Shown one piece after another: positions 1-5,293 of a stretch of 9,420 nt of DNA. A program made the translations under genes and the position numbers. The notes beneath the pieces were generated by a model. That model had not been told where the DNA came from. It saw only the letters and a list, made by a program, of their open reading frames with translations, and ran no database searches. The stretch lies in the NCBI GenBank assembly GCA_023423495.1, contig JAFAFM010000294.1:1-9420 (forward strand), in the 5' to 3' direction. The stretch comes from Armatimonadota bacterium (GTDB lineage: Bacteria; Armatimonadota; Fimbriimonadia; Fimbriimonadales; Fimbriimonadaceae). Numbering within the stretch: the stretch's first letter is position 1; each line of letters starts with the position of its first letter.

Positions 1-61
1 ATTCAGGAGCAACCTCACCCCTTCCAGCGAAATATTTAGGGAATGACAGTAACTTCCCAAG

Positions 62-73
62 GATAATGAGCGC
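62..73 (+). promoter_or_regulatory. -10-like hexamer six bases before the 74 start codon
   Basis: GATAAT at 62-67 is followed by exactly six bases and then the ATG at 74. The expected transcription start would fall on or next to that ATG, so the mRNA would be leaderless. No convincing -35 lies 16-18 bases upstream; the closest match, ATGACA at 43-48, is only 13 bases away. The call rests on the -10 and on the same geometry at other genes in the window. Confidence 0.4.
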
Positions 74-493
74 ATGGGGCTTCGTCGGCGGTATGCGATT
101 GTTACCCTGGTTCTGGTGGCAGCGGCCACAGCAATCATGCTGTTTGCTCCAAAAAATGACGAGCTCGGATGGATTCGCCAGTTTGGAGGTCGCGAGACCG
201 TGCGACTGCTTCACGTCGACGAAGCGCACGATCTGTTGGAGTACAGATTCGACTTCCCTCAGGTTCCGGACCCTCTACATGAGAAGATCCGGGTTTGGCG
301 CAAATCAAATGTCAGTCGCACCCTGAAGCAATCTGGATCGGGGATGTTCTCGATCGCATCAGATCAGAAGTTCGTAAGCGTGATCCGCATTGCCAAGGTG
401 TCCTGGTTTGAGCAGAAGTGGCGGATTTTGAAGACCAAGGTTGGCCTGTCGAAGAAGGTGCCGAACCATCAGAGCGTAACGCGGAGCCCATAG
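74..493 (+). CDS. Hypothetical membrane-anchored protein, 139 residues
   Basis: I do not recognise a family. Residues 3-6 are basic (RRR) and are followed by a hydrophobic stretch, about residues 8-25, with many Val, Leu and Ala and no cysteine. It is best read as an uncleaved signal anchor with the rest outside the cytoplasm, though a signal peptide is possible. The remaining 110 residues are soluble in character, with several Trp and many basic residues towards the C-terminus. The ATG at 74 is chosen because the anchor starts immediately and a -10-like hexamer lies six bases upstream. A competing frame starting at 66 is rich in Cys and Trp and has no coherent features. A hairpin at 518-541 follows 25 bases after the stop. 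The gene stands alone on the plus strand, so context gives no function. Confidence 0.7.
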   Translation: MGLRRRYAIVTLVLVAAATAIMLFAPKNDELGWIRQFGGRETVRLLHVDEAHDLLEYRFDFPQVPDPLHEKIRVWRKSNVSRTLKQSGSGMFSIASDQKFVSVIRIAKVSWFEQKWRILKTKVGLSKKVPNHQSVTRSP

Positions 494-510
494 CTTCCCG
501 AGAGCATTTG

Positions 511-541
511 AAAAAGAACCCGCCGACTCTATGTGGCGGGT
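511..541 (-). terminator. Hairpin with minus-strand T-tract
   Basis: ACCCGCC (518-524) and GGCGGGT (535-541) form a perfect 7-bp stem around a 10-base loop. The run of A at 511-515 becomes a T-tract on the minus strand, so it works best as an intrinsic terminator for leftward transcripts, such as those from the acetyltransferase gene ending at 685. It lies 25 bases past the plus-strand gene ending at 493 and may act in both directions. The rest of 494-684 shows nothing I can name. Confidence 0.65.
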
Positions 542-684
542 GATGAATTTACTTCGGTCTTTTGTTACTCTCTAGCGGAGCATCAACGGACTTTGGATTA
601 AGCCCTATTTCCTCACTTGCAAGCAAGATGCCAAACCCACCGGTAAATCTACCAAACTTAACAGGTTAAGCAGTCGAGAGGCCC

Positions 685-1122
685 TCACGCGGAGTGCTCG
701 AACTGGATGTGGGTCGAGCTTTCGCCGACCGGTTGAAAACCCAGGCGCGTGTAGAAAGCCTGAGCTCGTGGGTTCGCTTTGAACACCTGGAGTCTAATGG
801 GCAGTCCGCTCCGGCGTGCCTTTTCTTGGAGCAACGCCATGCACTTCGCGCCGATCCCTCGCCCCTGGTGACCAGGCAGTATGAATTGCTGACTCAAGTA
901 AAGCGCGTCGGGCAGCGATCGCACCAGCACATAGCCGACCTCCTTACCGTCGATCAATACCATCCGAACCGTCTCGCACGAGAATTCCGCTTTGTGCCTG
1001 CGCCACTGATCAACCTCATCCCACCCATAGACAATTTCCACATATGGCCGGAACGCTTCTCTCTTGATCTCGAAGGTCGCCTCCACATCGTCGGTGGTAG
1101 CTTCGCGGAAGCTTAGCTCCAT
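685..1122 (-). CDS. GNAT-family N-acetyltransferase, 145 residues
   Basis: The length and motifs fit a single-domain GCN5-related N-acetyltransferase, which transfers acetyl from acetyl-CoA to an amine. Seen in the protein: an N-terminal strand and helix starting ELSFREATTDD, a YGWDE segment near residues 32-36, the acetyl-CoA pyrophosphate-binding loop of motif A as QGRGIG at residues 86-91 after a beta strand (LYLSQQFIL), and the typical C-terminal NPRAQAFYTRLGF segment at about residues 116-128. The substrate cannot be deduced. It lies 31 bases downstream of a small lipoprotein gene on the same strand and may be co-transcribed with it; the start has only a weak Shine-Dalgarno-like GGG. A 140-residue plus-strand frame over the same DNA is a shadow. 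Family assignment is firm and specificity unknown. Confidence 0.93.
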   Translation of the reverse strand: MELSFREATTDDVEATFEIKREAFRPYVEIVYGWDEVDQWRRHKAEFSCETVRMVLIDGKEVGYVLVRSLPDALYLSQQFILPGHQGRGIGAKCMALLQEKARRSGLPIRLQVFKANPRAQAFYTRLGFQPVGESSTHIQFEHSA

Positions 1123-1153
1123 GTTTCGACCCAGTTGCTTAAGCCGTCGATGG

Positions 1154-1465
1154 CTATTCCAGCACCTTTGACCGCGACACCACGGGCTGTGCTTTCCGCT
1201 TTTCTAGAGTTGCCCCGACCGTGATCTCCAGAATCGCCGTGGAGTGAAACAGGTCGGTTAGGCTTTGGTCCAAGGCTCTTAGTTCTTCCGAGTCGTGAGA
1301 CCGCTGCAACGTCTCCATTTTCTTGTTCACCGCCTGCTGGTCGAGTTGGACCTGTCGCAAAGCCTGGCGCAATTCGACTTCGTTCAGAATGCCTTCTGAT
1401 TTCGGAGAGCAGCCAATGCCGACTAGCGGGAGTAGAAAGAGCAAGAAGTGCGATCGAATGCGCAT
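1154..1465 (-). CDS. Small putative lipoprotein, 103 residues
   Basis: The N-terminus is a lipoprotein-type signal: basic MRIRSH, a hydrophobic core FLLFLLPL, then VGIGC with the cysteine at residue 19, which fits the relaxed lipobox pattern. After lipidation and cleavage the mature protein would be about 85 residues. It is mostly charged and predicted helical (ELRQALRQVQLDQQAVNKK and onward), with heptad-like spacing that suggests a coiled coil. I recognise no family. On the minus strand the ATG is preceded by CACAAT and then six bases, the -10 spacing seen at other genes here. A 119-residue overlapping frame with unlikely composition is rejected. The acetyltransferase gene follows 31 bases downstream. 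Confidence 0.72.
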   Translation of the reverse strand: MRIRSHFLLFLLPLVGIGCSPKSEGILNEVELRQALRQVQLDQQAVNKKMETLQRSHDSEELRALDQSLTDLFHSTAILEITVGATLEKRKAQPVVSRSKVLE

Positions 1466-1489
1466 TGTGCAATTGTGGCCATAAAGAGA

Positions 1490-1517
1490 CCCTCCGCCGT
1501 AGCTAGGGAGCGGAGGG
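1490..1517. repeat. 8-bp perfect stem-loop upstream of the 1154-1465 gene
   Basis: CCCTCCGC (1490-1497) pairs with GCGGAGGG (1510-1517) around a 12-base loop. On the minus strand the stem is followed by a moderately T-rich stretch (GTCTCTTTAT). It lies 25 bases upstream of the lipoprotein start, so it may be a terminator insulating that gene, or a site near its promoter. Confidence 0.45.
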
Positions 1518-1740
1518 TAAAGCCATCCAGTTATGACCTCTGGTGGGTCTCACTATACAATCGAAAGCTTAAACGTTTTGTTGGTCGCTGCGATTCACCT
1601 GTGCAAAGATTTTTGGCAAATTTGCCGCAAGAAGATGGCCTTAGGAATTAGCCGCGGTAAAGTTCAGGCGGGAGCAATTCGCTTCCAACCGCCCGAACCG
1701 GCCGGGCAACTTCGCATGATAATCCCAACCCGGCCGGACC

Positions 1741-1780
1741 CAAATAAAAAGTCCCCACCCGGATATAGCTTCAGGTGGGG
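1741..1780 (-). terminator. Intrinsic terminator for leftward transcription
   Basis: CCCCACC (1753-1759) pairs with GGTGGGG (1774-1780) around a 14-base loop. The A-rich stretch at 1742-1750 gives ACTTTTTATTTG straight after the stem on the minus strand, a textbook layout. No credible minus-strand gene lies upstream of it, so what it terminates is unclear. Confidence 0.6.
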
Positions 1781-1801
1781 CAGACGGATTTCTTCTTCCT
1801 T

Positions 1802-1823
1802 AACCCCTCTTCGGAGGTTTCTT
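1802..1823 (+). terminator. Short UUCG-tetraloop hairpin with T-rich tail
   Basis: CCTC (1806-1809), TTCG, GAGG (1814-1817) form a short stem capped by the very stable UUCG tetraloop, followed by TTTCTTTG. Flanking A and T bases could extend the stem across a bulge. It reads as a weak plus-strand terminator, yet no plus-strand gene precedes it. Confidence 0.4.
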
Positions 1824-2058
1824 TGTGGATAGTGTATTGCCGACACGGTCGAGGGCTAAATGAGGAAATGACGGTTCCTTGCCCCATTCAATGGTTCCGC
1901 AGGTTCTTTTCTGATGTCTGGTAAGGTTTAGCAGGAAGTGGAAGTTTTCCGTTCTCCAACTCCACGTCGGGCCGGCAATCACGCAAAACCCAAGTCCTGA
2001 AAGCTGGCCCGGACAGCTCCATTGGACTGAAGCGCACCTGCATTTAAAGGCAACGGAT

Positions 2059-2087
2059 TTTACAATTCTCGGTTCTTGCTTTAGAAT
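2059..2087 (+). promoter_or_regulatory. Sigma-70-type promoter giving a leaderless mRNA
   Basis: The -35 TTTACA (2059-2064) and -10 TAGAAT (2082-2087) are separated by the optimal 17 bases. Initiation seven bases after the -10 would fall on the A of the ATG at 2094. It is the best-formed promoter seen in the window. Confidence 0.65.
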
Positions 2088-2093
2088 GAGGCC

Positions 2094-2297
2094 ATGTTGA
2101 AATCTATTGCGTTAGTTGCGGTCGTGTCGACCATTGGGATTGCTTCATTCTTCTCGGCAAAGCCAGCGGAAGCAACTTCATGCTGCGATTCAGCTGTCGC
2201 CACATGCTCTTCCAAAGGAATTTGTTCCGCTTGCAAGAACTGCAAGTACTGCAAGAACTGCGCTAAGAATGGAGGCACCTGCTCGGTCTGCAGATGA
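2094..2297 (+). CDS. Cysteine-rich exported peptide, 67 residues
   Basis: Residues 1-28 form a clear Sec signal peptide: a Lys at 3, a hydrophobic core (IALVAVVSTIGIASFF) and a likely cleavage site after AKPAEA. The mature 39 residues contain ten cysteines, many spaced C-x-x-C in a run of CSAC, KNC, KYC, KNC, ending TCSVC. This density suggests metal binding or several disulphides outside the cytoplasm; I cannot place it in a named family. The repeated CKNC codons make a near-perfect tandem repeat in the DNA (2233-2262). The start is set by the promoter immediately upstream. The stop overlaps the next gene's ATG in ATGA (2294-2297), so the two are probably translated together. Confidence 0.75.
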   Translation: MLKSIALVAVVSTIGIASFFSAKPAEATSCCDSAVATCSSKGICSACKNCKYCKNCAKNGGTCSVCR

Positions 2298-2623
2298 TCC
2301 GAACCGCATTCGCCATTGGGATTCTGAGCTTTGTTTGGGGCTGTGGTGGACCAACGACGCCATCGGAGCCTGACTTTAAGGAAAAGTCGGCCAATTTGAC
2401 TTCGTATGTATCAGACCTACGAAGCGATTTCGAAGCACTGAAATCGCACATCGAACAGTTCGACGACGGCTCAACCGATTGGAAGGATATCGTGGCGGAA
2501 TTGGACTCAAAGATAAGTGATGTAGAACTTGCATTAGACATGGTTGAATCTCAGTCGGAAAAAGTTAACGCCGAGATTGAATACATGTTTGAACCCGGAC
2601 CTCCTGAAGATCCACGCTACTAG
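2294..2623 (+). CDS. Putative lipoprotein, 109 residues
   Basis: The N-terminus MIRTAFAIGILSFVWGCGG has a basic residue, a hydrophobic core and a lipobox-like cysteine at residue 17. A flexible PTTPSEP linker follows, as is common after lipidation. The remainder is acidic and predicted helical (LTSYVSDLRSDFEALKSHI, then DIVAELDSKISDVELALDM), probably a coiled coil or helical bundle, ending in a Pro-rich tail. No family is recognised. It is the second gene of a two-gene unit, started inside the stop of the cysteine-rich peptide gene. Co-expression suggests both act in the same envelope compartment, possibly as partners, but that is inference. Confidence 0.75.
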   Translation: MIRTAFAIGILSFVWGCGGPTTPSEPDFKEKSANLTSYVSDLRSDFEALKSHIEQFDDGSTDWKDIVAELDSKISDVELALDMVESQSEKVNAEIEYMFEPGPPEDPRY

Positions 2624-2630
2624 CAGGCAC

Positions 2631-2665
2631 AAAAAAAGAGCCCTCCCCGCTAACTTGGGAAGGGC
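2631..2665 (-). terminator. Intrinsic terminator of the 2710-3528 gene
   Basis: A stem of about 8 bp with one bulged A forms between 2640-2647 and 2657-2665. The seven A at 2631-2637 become a T-tract after the stem on the minus strand. It follows the stop of the leftward 272-residue gene by about 45 bases and may also stop rightward transcripts ending at 2623. Confidence 0.75.
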
Positions 2666-2709
2666 CGTTGTGTCGTTTCGGAGGGGTTTGGTAACCCAGT
2701 TGCAGGATA

Positions 2710-3528
2710 TCACGATTCCGAGGATGAGTTTCGACCAAGTTGCTTGATTTGCGTCGTTGGCACGCCCGGAACAACAAAATTGACCAGCACTCTATCGGTC
2801 GGATCAAAACTGGATTTGAACTTGGCAACTTGCTCAGGAGTTGGATTGTAGCCGTATATGACCGTTCCTGCTCGGTTTCCCGTTGATCGATCGATCACGG
2901 TCAGAATTCCCCGCGTGAATGCACGCTCGCCTCGGACGTTGTAGGTCCGGCCATTATGTGAAAAGGATCCCTCGACCGCATACTTCTTTTTGCTCCACTT
3001 CTCTGTGATGCTTAACTCGGTGTACTTGTCCTTGAAGACTCCATCCACCATCGCATTTGCGTACTCACCTAAATAGAAGAGGGAGCTTCGAAGGTGGCTG
3101 ATTCCCTTCGAGTCAGTCATAGCAAAACTGATGACCGAATTGGAGAGGTACTTTGCCCGGAACTCGCCGGTATAGCGAACATTGTCCGGCACTCCGACAC
3201 CGAGCACGAAAGCTTCGCGAACATCGTACGCATCGTCTTGCGAATCAAGCCACTTCGCTGCACCCCATCCACTTCTTATCAAACCGCTTGTGTCAATTCG
3301 GCGCGACGAATCCAAAGCGAGATGTTTACTCTGAGACCAATTGGCTACGAGGTCATTGTTCGGGGCCGTGTAGATGCCAGCTATTTGTCCCCACTGATCG
3401 CCATCGATATATTCGATCGTAGTGCCGGACGTCACGAAGTAGGATCGATTGTCCCGATCTGCCCAAAGACCGACGTATGTGGCCGGAAGCCCCGGACCCT
3501 TGTCCTGAGTCATCACGACACTGAGCAA
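2710..3528 (-). CDS. Hypothetical beta-rich protein, about 272 residues
   Basis: No family is recognised. The protein has many short alternating polar and hydrophobic stretches with Gly, Tyr and Trp (VGLWADRDNRSYF, YAVEGSFSHNGRTYNVRG), which suggests a beta-sandwich or barrel, probably secreted. The start is unclear. The best standard start is TTG at 3528, which gives LLSVVM as a very short hydrophobic N-terminus. The frame is open back to a TAA at 3552-3550, adding AIEILCL, which makes a slightly better export signal but with only ATT or ATC as start codons. A promoter-like pair lies just upstream (3547-3575). The gene has its own terminator. A real protein is likely because the long frame is coherent and beats its overlapping shadows. 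Confidence 0.72.
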   Translation of the reverse strand: MLSVVMTQDKGPGLPATYVGLWADRDNRSYFVTSGTTIEYIDGDQWGQIAGIYTAPNNDLVANWSQSKHLALDSSRRIDTSGLIRSGWGAAKWLDSQDDAYDVREAFVLGVGVPDNVRYTGEFRAKYLSNSVISFAMTDSKGISHLRSSLFYLGEYANAMVDGVFKDKYTELSITEKWSKKKYAVEGSFSHNGRTYNVRGERAFTRGILTVIDRSTGNRAGTVIYGYNPTPEQVAKFKSSFDPTDRVLVNFVVPGVPTTQIKQLGRNSSSES

Positions 3529-3546
3529 AAGGCAAAGGATCTCAAT

Positions 3547-3575
3547 AGCTTATCACTGCAATTTGCAATGAACAA
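3547..3575 (-). promoter_or_regulatory. Candidate promoter of the 272-residue protein
   Basis: On the minus strand TTGTTC (3575-3570) and TAAGCT (3552-3547) are 17 bases apart. Initiation would fall near 3540, within the open frame and downstream of the in-frame TGA-TAA stops. The -10 fits the T-A-N-N-N-T pattern of other genes here. The match to consensus is moderate. Confidence 0.4.
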
Positions 3576-3656
3576 CCGACGTGGTACTTGAAGCGACCAG
3601 CCCTTAGATCGAATCCAACGGAATTGAAATGGTGACCGCAAATAGGCCTTGCACCA

Positions 3657-3911
3657 TCAATTTGTGAGCGAGAGGAATTCCTGTACAAACGGCAACGGGG
3701 CCAACTCAAGGGCTTTGAGAATGTCCAGGAGTTCGACTAGGTCGAGCCTCCTCTTACCACTTTCAATGTCAGAAATGGTCGGTTGGGAGATTCCAGTCTT
3801 CCTCGCTAACTCACCTTGACTGAACCCCGCCTCGATTCGCGCTTTCGCGACCATCGAGATTAGCAACTCGTACTCGCGCCTGTTTGTGGATTTGACTTCT
3901 CTGCGAGGCAC
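3657..3911 (-). CDS. XRE/Cro-CI family transcriptional repressor (XRE1), 84 residues
   Basis: This is a single-domain helix-turn-helix regulator. The HTH spans about residues 31-50 (SQGELARKTGISQPTISDIE) and is followed by SGKRRLDLVELLDILKALEL, the standard Cro/CI pattern. The start is GTG; it is supported by an ungapped alignment with XRE2, which begins at the same relative residue. The gene diverges from the plus-strand operon starting at 3978, and a palindrome sits between them over the operon's -10. By analogy with phage-type repressors it probably represses that operon and perhaps itself. There is no extra sensing or protease domain, so relief of repression would need another factor. Family assignment is firm; the regulatory target is inferred from position. 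Confidence 0.92.
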   Translation of the reverse strand: MPRREVKSTNRREYELLISMVAKARIEAGFSQGELARKTGISQPTISDIESGKRRLDLVELLDILKALELAPLPFVQEFLSLTN

Positions 3912-3926
3912 CCGTCAAATCTGGCT

Positions 3927-3953
3927 TTGAAGGATCACGGATTTTACTATAAT
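3927..3953 (+). promoter_or_regulatory. Promoter of the module 1 operon
   Basis: A perfect TATAAT -10 lies at 3948-3953, with TTGAAG at 3927-3932 as a possible -35; the spacer is short at 15 bases. Transcription would start near 3960, giving an 18-base leader to the ATG at 3978. This excludes the upstream TTG at 3927 as the gene start. Confidence 0.5.
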
Positions 3954-3958
3954 AGTAA
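3944..3958. promoter_or_regulatory. 15-bp palindrome over the -10, candidate XRE1 operator
   Basis: TTACTAT-A-ATAGTAA is a perfect palindrome with 7-bp arms and one central base. It contains the TATAAT of the rightward promoter and, on the other strand, the similar TATTAT/TATAGT hexamers facing XRE1. A bound repressor dimer would block RNA polymerase directly. The arm ATAGTAA also occurs at 7552-7558, at the XRE2 start codon. Confidence 0.5.
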
Positions 3959-3977
3959 TTATCTGCTGGTAGTAACC

Positions 3978-4481
3978 ATGAATGCCACCTGTCCGATTTG
4001 CGGATTCCATTTGACGGAACTCGACATCGAGTGCCCCCGCTGTGCGAGCTTTGCCAAGCACTTGGCGATCAGGCGCTCAGCTACGGAGGGACATCTCCTT
4101 ACGGCGCCGTCCACGACTGCTGGAGCCTCTCAGATCTTGGAGACGATGGGCGAGCCAGAGCCAGATCCGTTGCCGTTCCCAAGAGGTGCGGTTCCCGCCC
4201 CACCCCGAGGATTCAAGTGCTCAGAGTGCGGTCTTCGGTTCGGTCCCGAATGCCACATGTTCATGCGCGAATCTGCATCGGGAGCATCCTATGGAATGGG
4301 CTCATCGGGAAGGATAACGCCGAGATATTATTTTCGCCGCCGTCGCCTCTGCGAGGAGTGCGCGCGGTATCACGACCGATACTTCCGATCGGGCTGTGCG
4401 GGGGCAGTATTGACCGTGTCTTTCACTCTGCTGGCAGTTTTCGCTGTAATCAGATTCTGGACTGGGGGTCTCGGCGTTTGA
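3978..4481 (+). CDS. Zinc-ribbon protein with C-terminal membrane segment, 167 residues
   Basis: The protein begins MNATCPICGF and continues ECPRCASFA, two C-x-x-C knuckles typical of a small zinc ribbon (residues 5-21 or so). A Pro-rich linker follows (EPEPDPLPFP, AVPAPP). Next come a second cysteine set, CSECGLRFGPEC, and later CEEC, then a hydrophobic segment of about 20 residues near the C-terminus (GAVLTVSFTLLAVFAVIRFW) that fits a tail anchor, leaving the ribbons probably in the cytoplasm. I chose the ATG at 3978 because the ribbon starts there and the promoter's -10 would otherwise lie inside the gene. It is the first gene after the XRE1 operator. Its stop overlaps the next start in TTGA. 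The function is unknown; its place suggests element cargo or an accessory role. Confidence 0.78.
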   Translation: MNATCPICGFHLTELDIECPRCASFAKHLAIRRSATEGHLLTAPSTTAGASQILETMGEPEPDPLPFPRGAVPAPPRGFKCSECGLRFGPECHMFMRESASGASYGMGSSGRITPRYYFRRRRLCEECARYHDRYFRSGCAGAVLTVSFTLLAVFAVIRFWTGGLGV

Positions 4482-4636
4482 GCTCGCAATTCGTCAGGGC
4501 TATATGGCGATTCGTGGCGGCTTTTGTCGTCATCCTGCTTGTGATGGTCCTTGTCACATACGCTTGCAACTATTACACCGGATACTTCGACCGAATGCTT
4601 AAAGGTACAGATCATAACCGCAGACGAATGCCATAA
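4478..4636 (+). CDS. Tiny single-pass membrane protein, 52 residues
   Basis: A TTG start overlaps the stop of the previous gene by four bases (TTGA, 4478-4481), and a GGGGG run at 4464-4468 gives a usable ribosome site. Residues 12-27 (FVAAFVVILLVMVLVT) form one strong transmembrane helix, with Arg and Trp on one side and a short basic tail ending HNRRRMP. Size and coupling suggest it works with the zinc-ribbon membrane protein, perhaps as a subunit of the same complex; no homologue is recognised. The main doubt is the non-ATG start, since the reading frame extends upstream as a shadow of the previous gene. Confidence 0.55.
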   Translation: MSSQFVRAIWRFVAAFVVILLVMVLVTYACNYYTGYFDRMLKGTDHNRRRMP

Positions 4637-4737
4637 GTCGCGCGAGTCGGCTCATCTAAATAAGATTGCAGTTAGGCGATGCTTTAGTTCGTTCGATAGC
4701 CGATTTTTGAACTGAGCATCTGTATTCGCCGGCTGCT

Positions 4738-4911
4738 TTGGATACCGTGTCTCACACTGCAAGACTCGCTTGGGCCTCCTTTGCGCGGCTTAAAAATGGC
4801 AAGCGCGACAAGCCCGGCCCCCACGAAAATACATCTGCGCGAAAAATTCTTCGACAATTTTTTGTTACATCTCGATTTCGGCGGATTTTGATGGCAATGG
4901 CGGTTGTATGA
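4738..4911 (+). CDS. Possible tiny ORF before the recombinase operon, 57 residues
   Basis: A frame open from 4711 can start at TTG 4738 or GTG 4747 and ends at a TGA at 4909-4911, overlapping the ATG at 4908 in ATGA. The product is strongly basic (ARLKNGKRDKPG, ARKILRQFF, SRFRRIL) with a hydrophobic end. There is no clear ribosome site and no recognised family. The only real support is the overlap, which continues a chain of ATGA junctions leading to the recombinase. The AT-rich inverted repeat at 4842-4862 lies within it, which fits coding sequence less well. Confidence 0.28.
   Translation: MDTVSHTARLAWASFARLKNGKRDKPGPHENTSARKILRQFFVTSRFRRILMAMAVV
4842..4862. repeat. AT-rich inverted repeat
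   Basis: AAAAATT (4842-4848) and AATTTTT (4856-4862) are perfect 7-base arms around CTTCGAC, extendable by a G-T and a C-G pair. The T-run on the 3' side resembles a weak terminator; it could also be a protein-binding site 45 bases before the ATG at 4908. Confidence 0.35.
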
Positions 4912-5090
4912 GAAATCTCTCGAAACCAATAGCAGCTCTTTCGAAGAGCCCAGCAACCTCATCTACAGATCGGCTGGTCGAGTTCTTTTTAAAGCTCGAC
5001 AAGATCTCCTATACCGCCGAGGCAAACCTCCAACTGAAGGTTTGTACGGTGTTTCGAGCACGACCAACAGTAATCCAGAGGAACCCATGA
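4908..5090 (+). CDS. Tiny hypothetical protein coupled to the recombinase operon, 60 residues
   Basis: The protein starts MRNLSKPIAALSKSP, is Ser/Thr-rich near the N-terminus, has a central amphipathic helix (DRLVEFFLKLDKI), and ends with a basic segment (FRARPTVIQRNP). No family is recognised. Its stop overlaps the start of the next gene in ATGA at 5087-5090, and that gene overlaps the recombinase start in the same way. Such a chain is unlikely to arise by chance and is the main evidence that it is translated. The upstream GGCGG at 4899-4903 is a weak ribosome site. By position it could be a recombinase cofactor or directionality factor, but no motif shows this. Confidence 0.5.
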   Translation: MRNLSKPIAALSKSPATSSTDRLVEFFLKLDKISYTAEANLQLKVCTVFRARPTVIQRNP

Positions 5091-5293
5091 ACATTGACAC
5101 CTCGTTCTTCGACCTTTTGGCAACTGGAGCAGTCCGAGCTGCTCAGGACCCTGTCATTACCGTGCGCATGACGCTCGCAGCGAGCATGAACATGGTAGCT
5201 TCAGGTTCAATTATTCGTAATAGCACACAAAATGAAAGATCAGTTTATTCGCAATATGAGTATACTTTGCGAACTGAGGAGGAAACACTATGA
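5087..5293 (+). CDS. Tiny hypothetical protein immediately before recombinase 1, 68 residues
   Basis: An ATG at 5087 follows a GAGG (5078-5081) at good spacing. The protein (MNIDTSFFDLLATGAVRAAQ and onward) has a mildly hydrophobic N-terminal half with several Met and a polar, acidic C-terminus (YTLRTEEETL). Its last codons encode the strong AGGAGG ribosome site of recombinase 1, and its TGA overlaps the recombinase ATG (ATGA, 5290-5293). No family is recognised. A frame starting further upstream at 4904 would absorb this gene but lacks a ribosome site and conflicts with the 4908 gene. The coupling points to a role in recombination control, as inference only. Confidence 0.55.
   Translation: MNIDTSFFDLLATGAVRAAQDPVITVRMTLAASMNMVASGSIIRNSTQNERSVYSQYEYTLRTEEETL
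5277..5282 (+). promoter_or_regulatory. Consensus Shine-Dalgarno of recombinase 1
   Basis: AGGAGG sits seven bases before the ATG at 5290. It is the strongest ribosome site in the window, notable because many other starts here have none, and it fixes the recombinase start. Confidence 0.8.

Larger units (their letters stand above)
1466..2093. other. 628-base gene-free stretch with several hairpins
   Basis: No frame here has convincing composition, start signal or known motif; the 60-99 residue frames look random. It contains four stem-loops listed separately or in the findings (1490-1517, 1753-1780, 1802-1823, 1993-2028), a 12-bp palindrome GGCAAATTTGCC at 1615-1626, two copies of CCGGCCGG at 1698-1705 and 1730-1737, and short repeats of GGTTC(C) at 1873, 1893 and 1902. 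The right end holds the promoter of the 2094 gene. A structured RNA is possible but I recognise none. Confidence 0.5.

Noticed and set aside
694..1116. Plus-strand 140-residue open frame opposite the acetyltransferase gene
   Set aside because: The minus strand encodes a clear GNAT protein over the same bases; this frame has no motif or start signal.
1113..1472. Minus-strand 119-residue frame overlapping the small lipoprotein gene
   Set aside because: Composition is rich in Arg, Gly and Ser without a coherent fold, while the overlapping frame has a lipoprotein signal.
1651..1661. GCCGCGGTAA, a string found in 16S rRNA
   Set aside because: Only about ten bases match and the surrounding sequence is unrelated to rRNA; chance.
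1698..1737. Two CCGGCCGG palindromes as a possible repeat or binding site
   Set aside because: The self-complementary 8-mers are short and GC-rich, flanks differ, and no gene starts nearby.
1533..1832. Plus-strand 99-residue frame in the gene-free stretch
   Set aside because: It crosses two hairpins including the terminator at 1753-1780, has no ribosome site or promoter, and has random-looking composition.
3094..3591. Plus-strand 165-residue frame opposite the 272-residue protein
   Set aside because: It is a shadow without a start signal; the minus frame has its own promoter-like sequence and terminator.
4138..4150. GGAGACGATGGG as a possible second copy of the tRNA end (left att)
   Set aside because: It matches only in part, lies inside a coding gene, and lacks the adjoining TGGT and T-arm sequence.
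4657..4671. AGATTGCAG near 4663 resembling the tRNA anticodon arm
   Set aside because: The shared string is too short and has no further tRNA similarity on either side.
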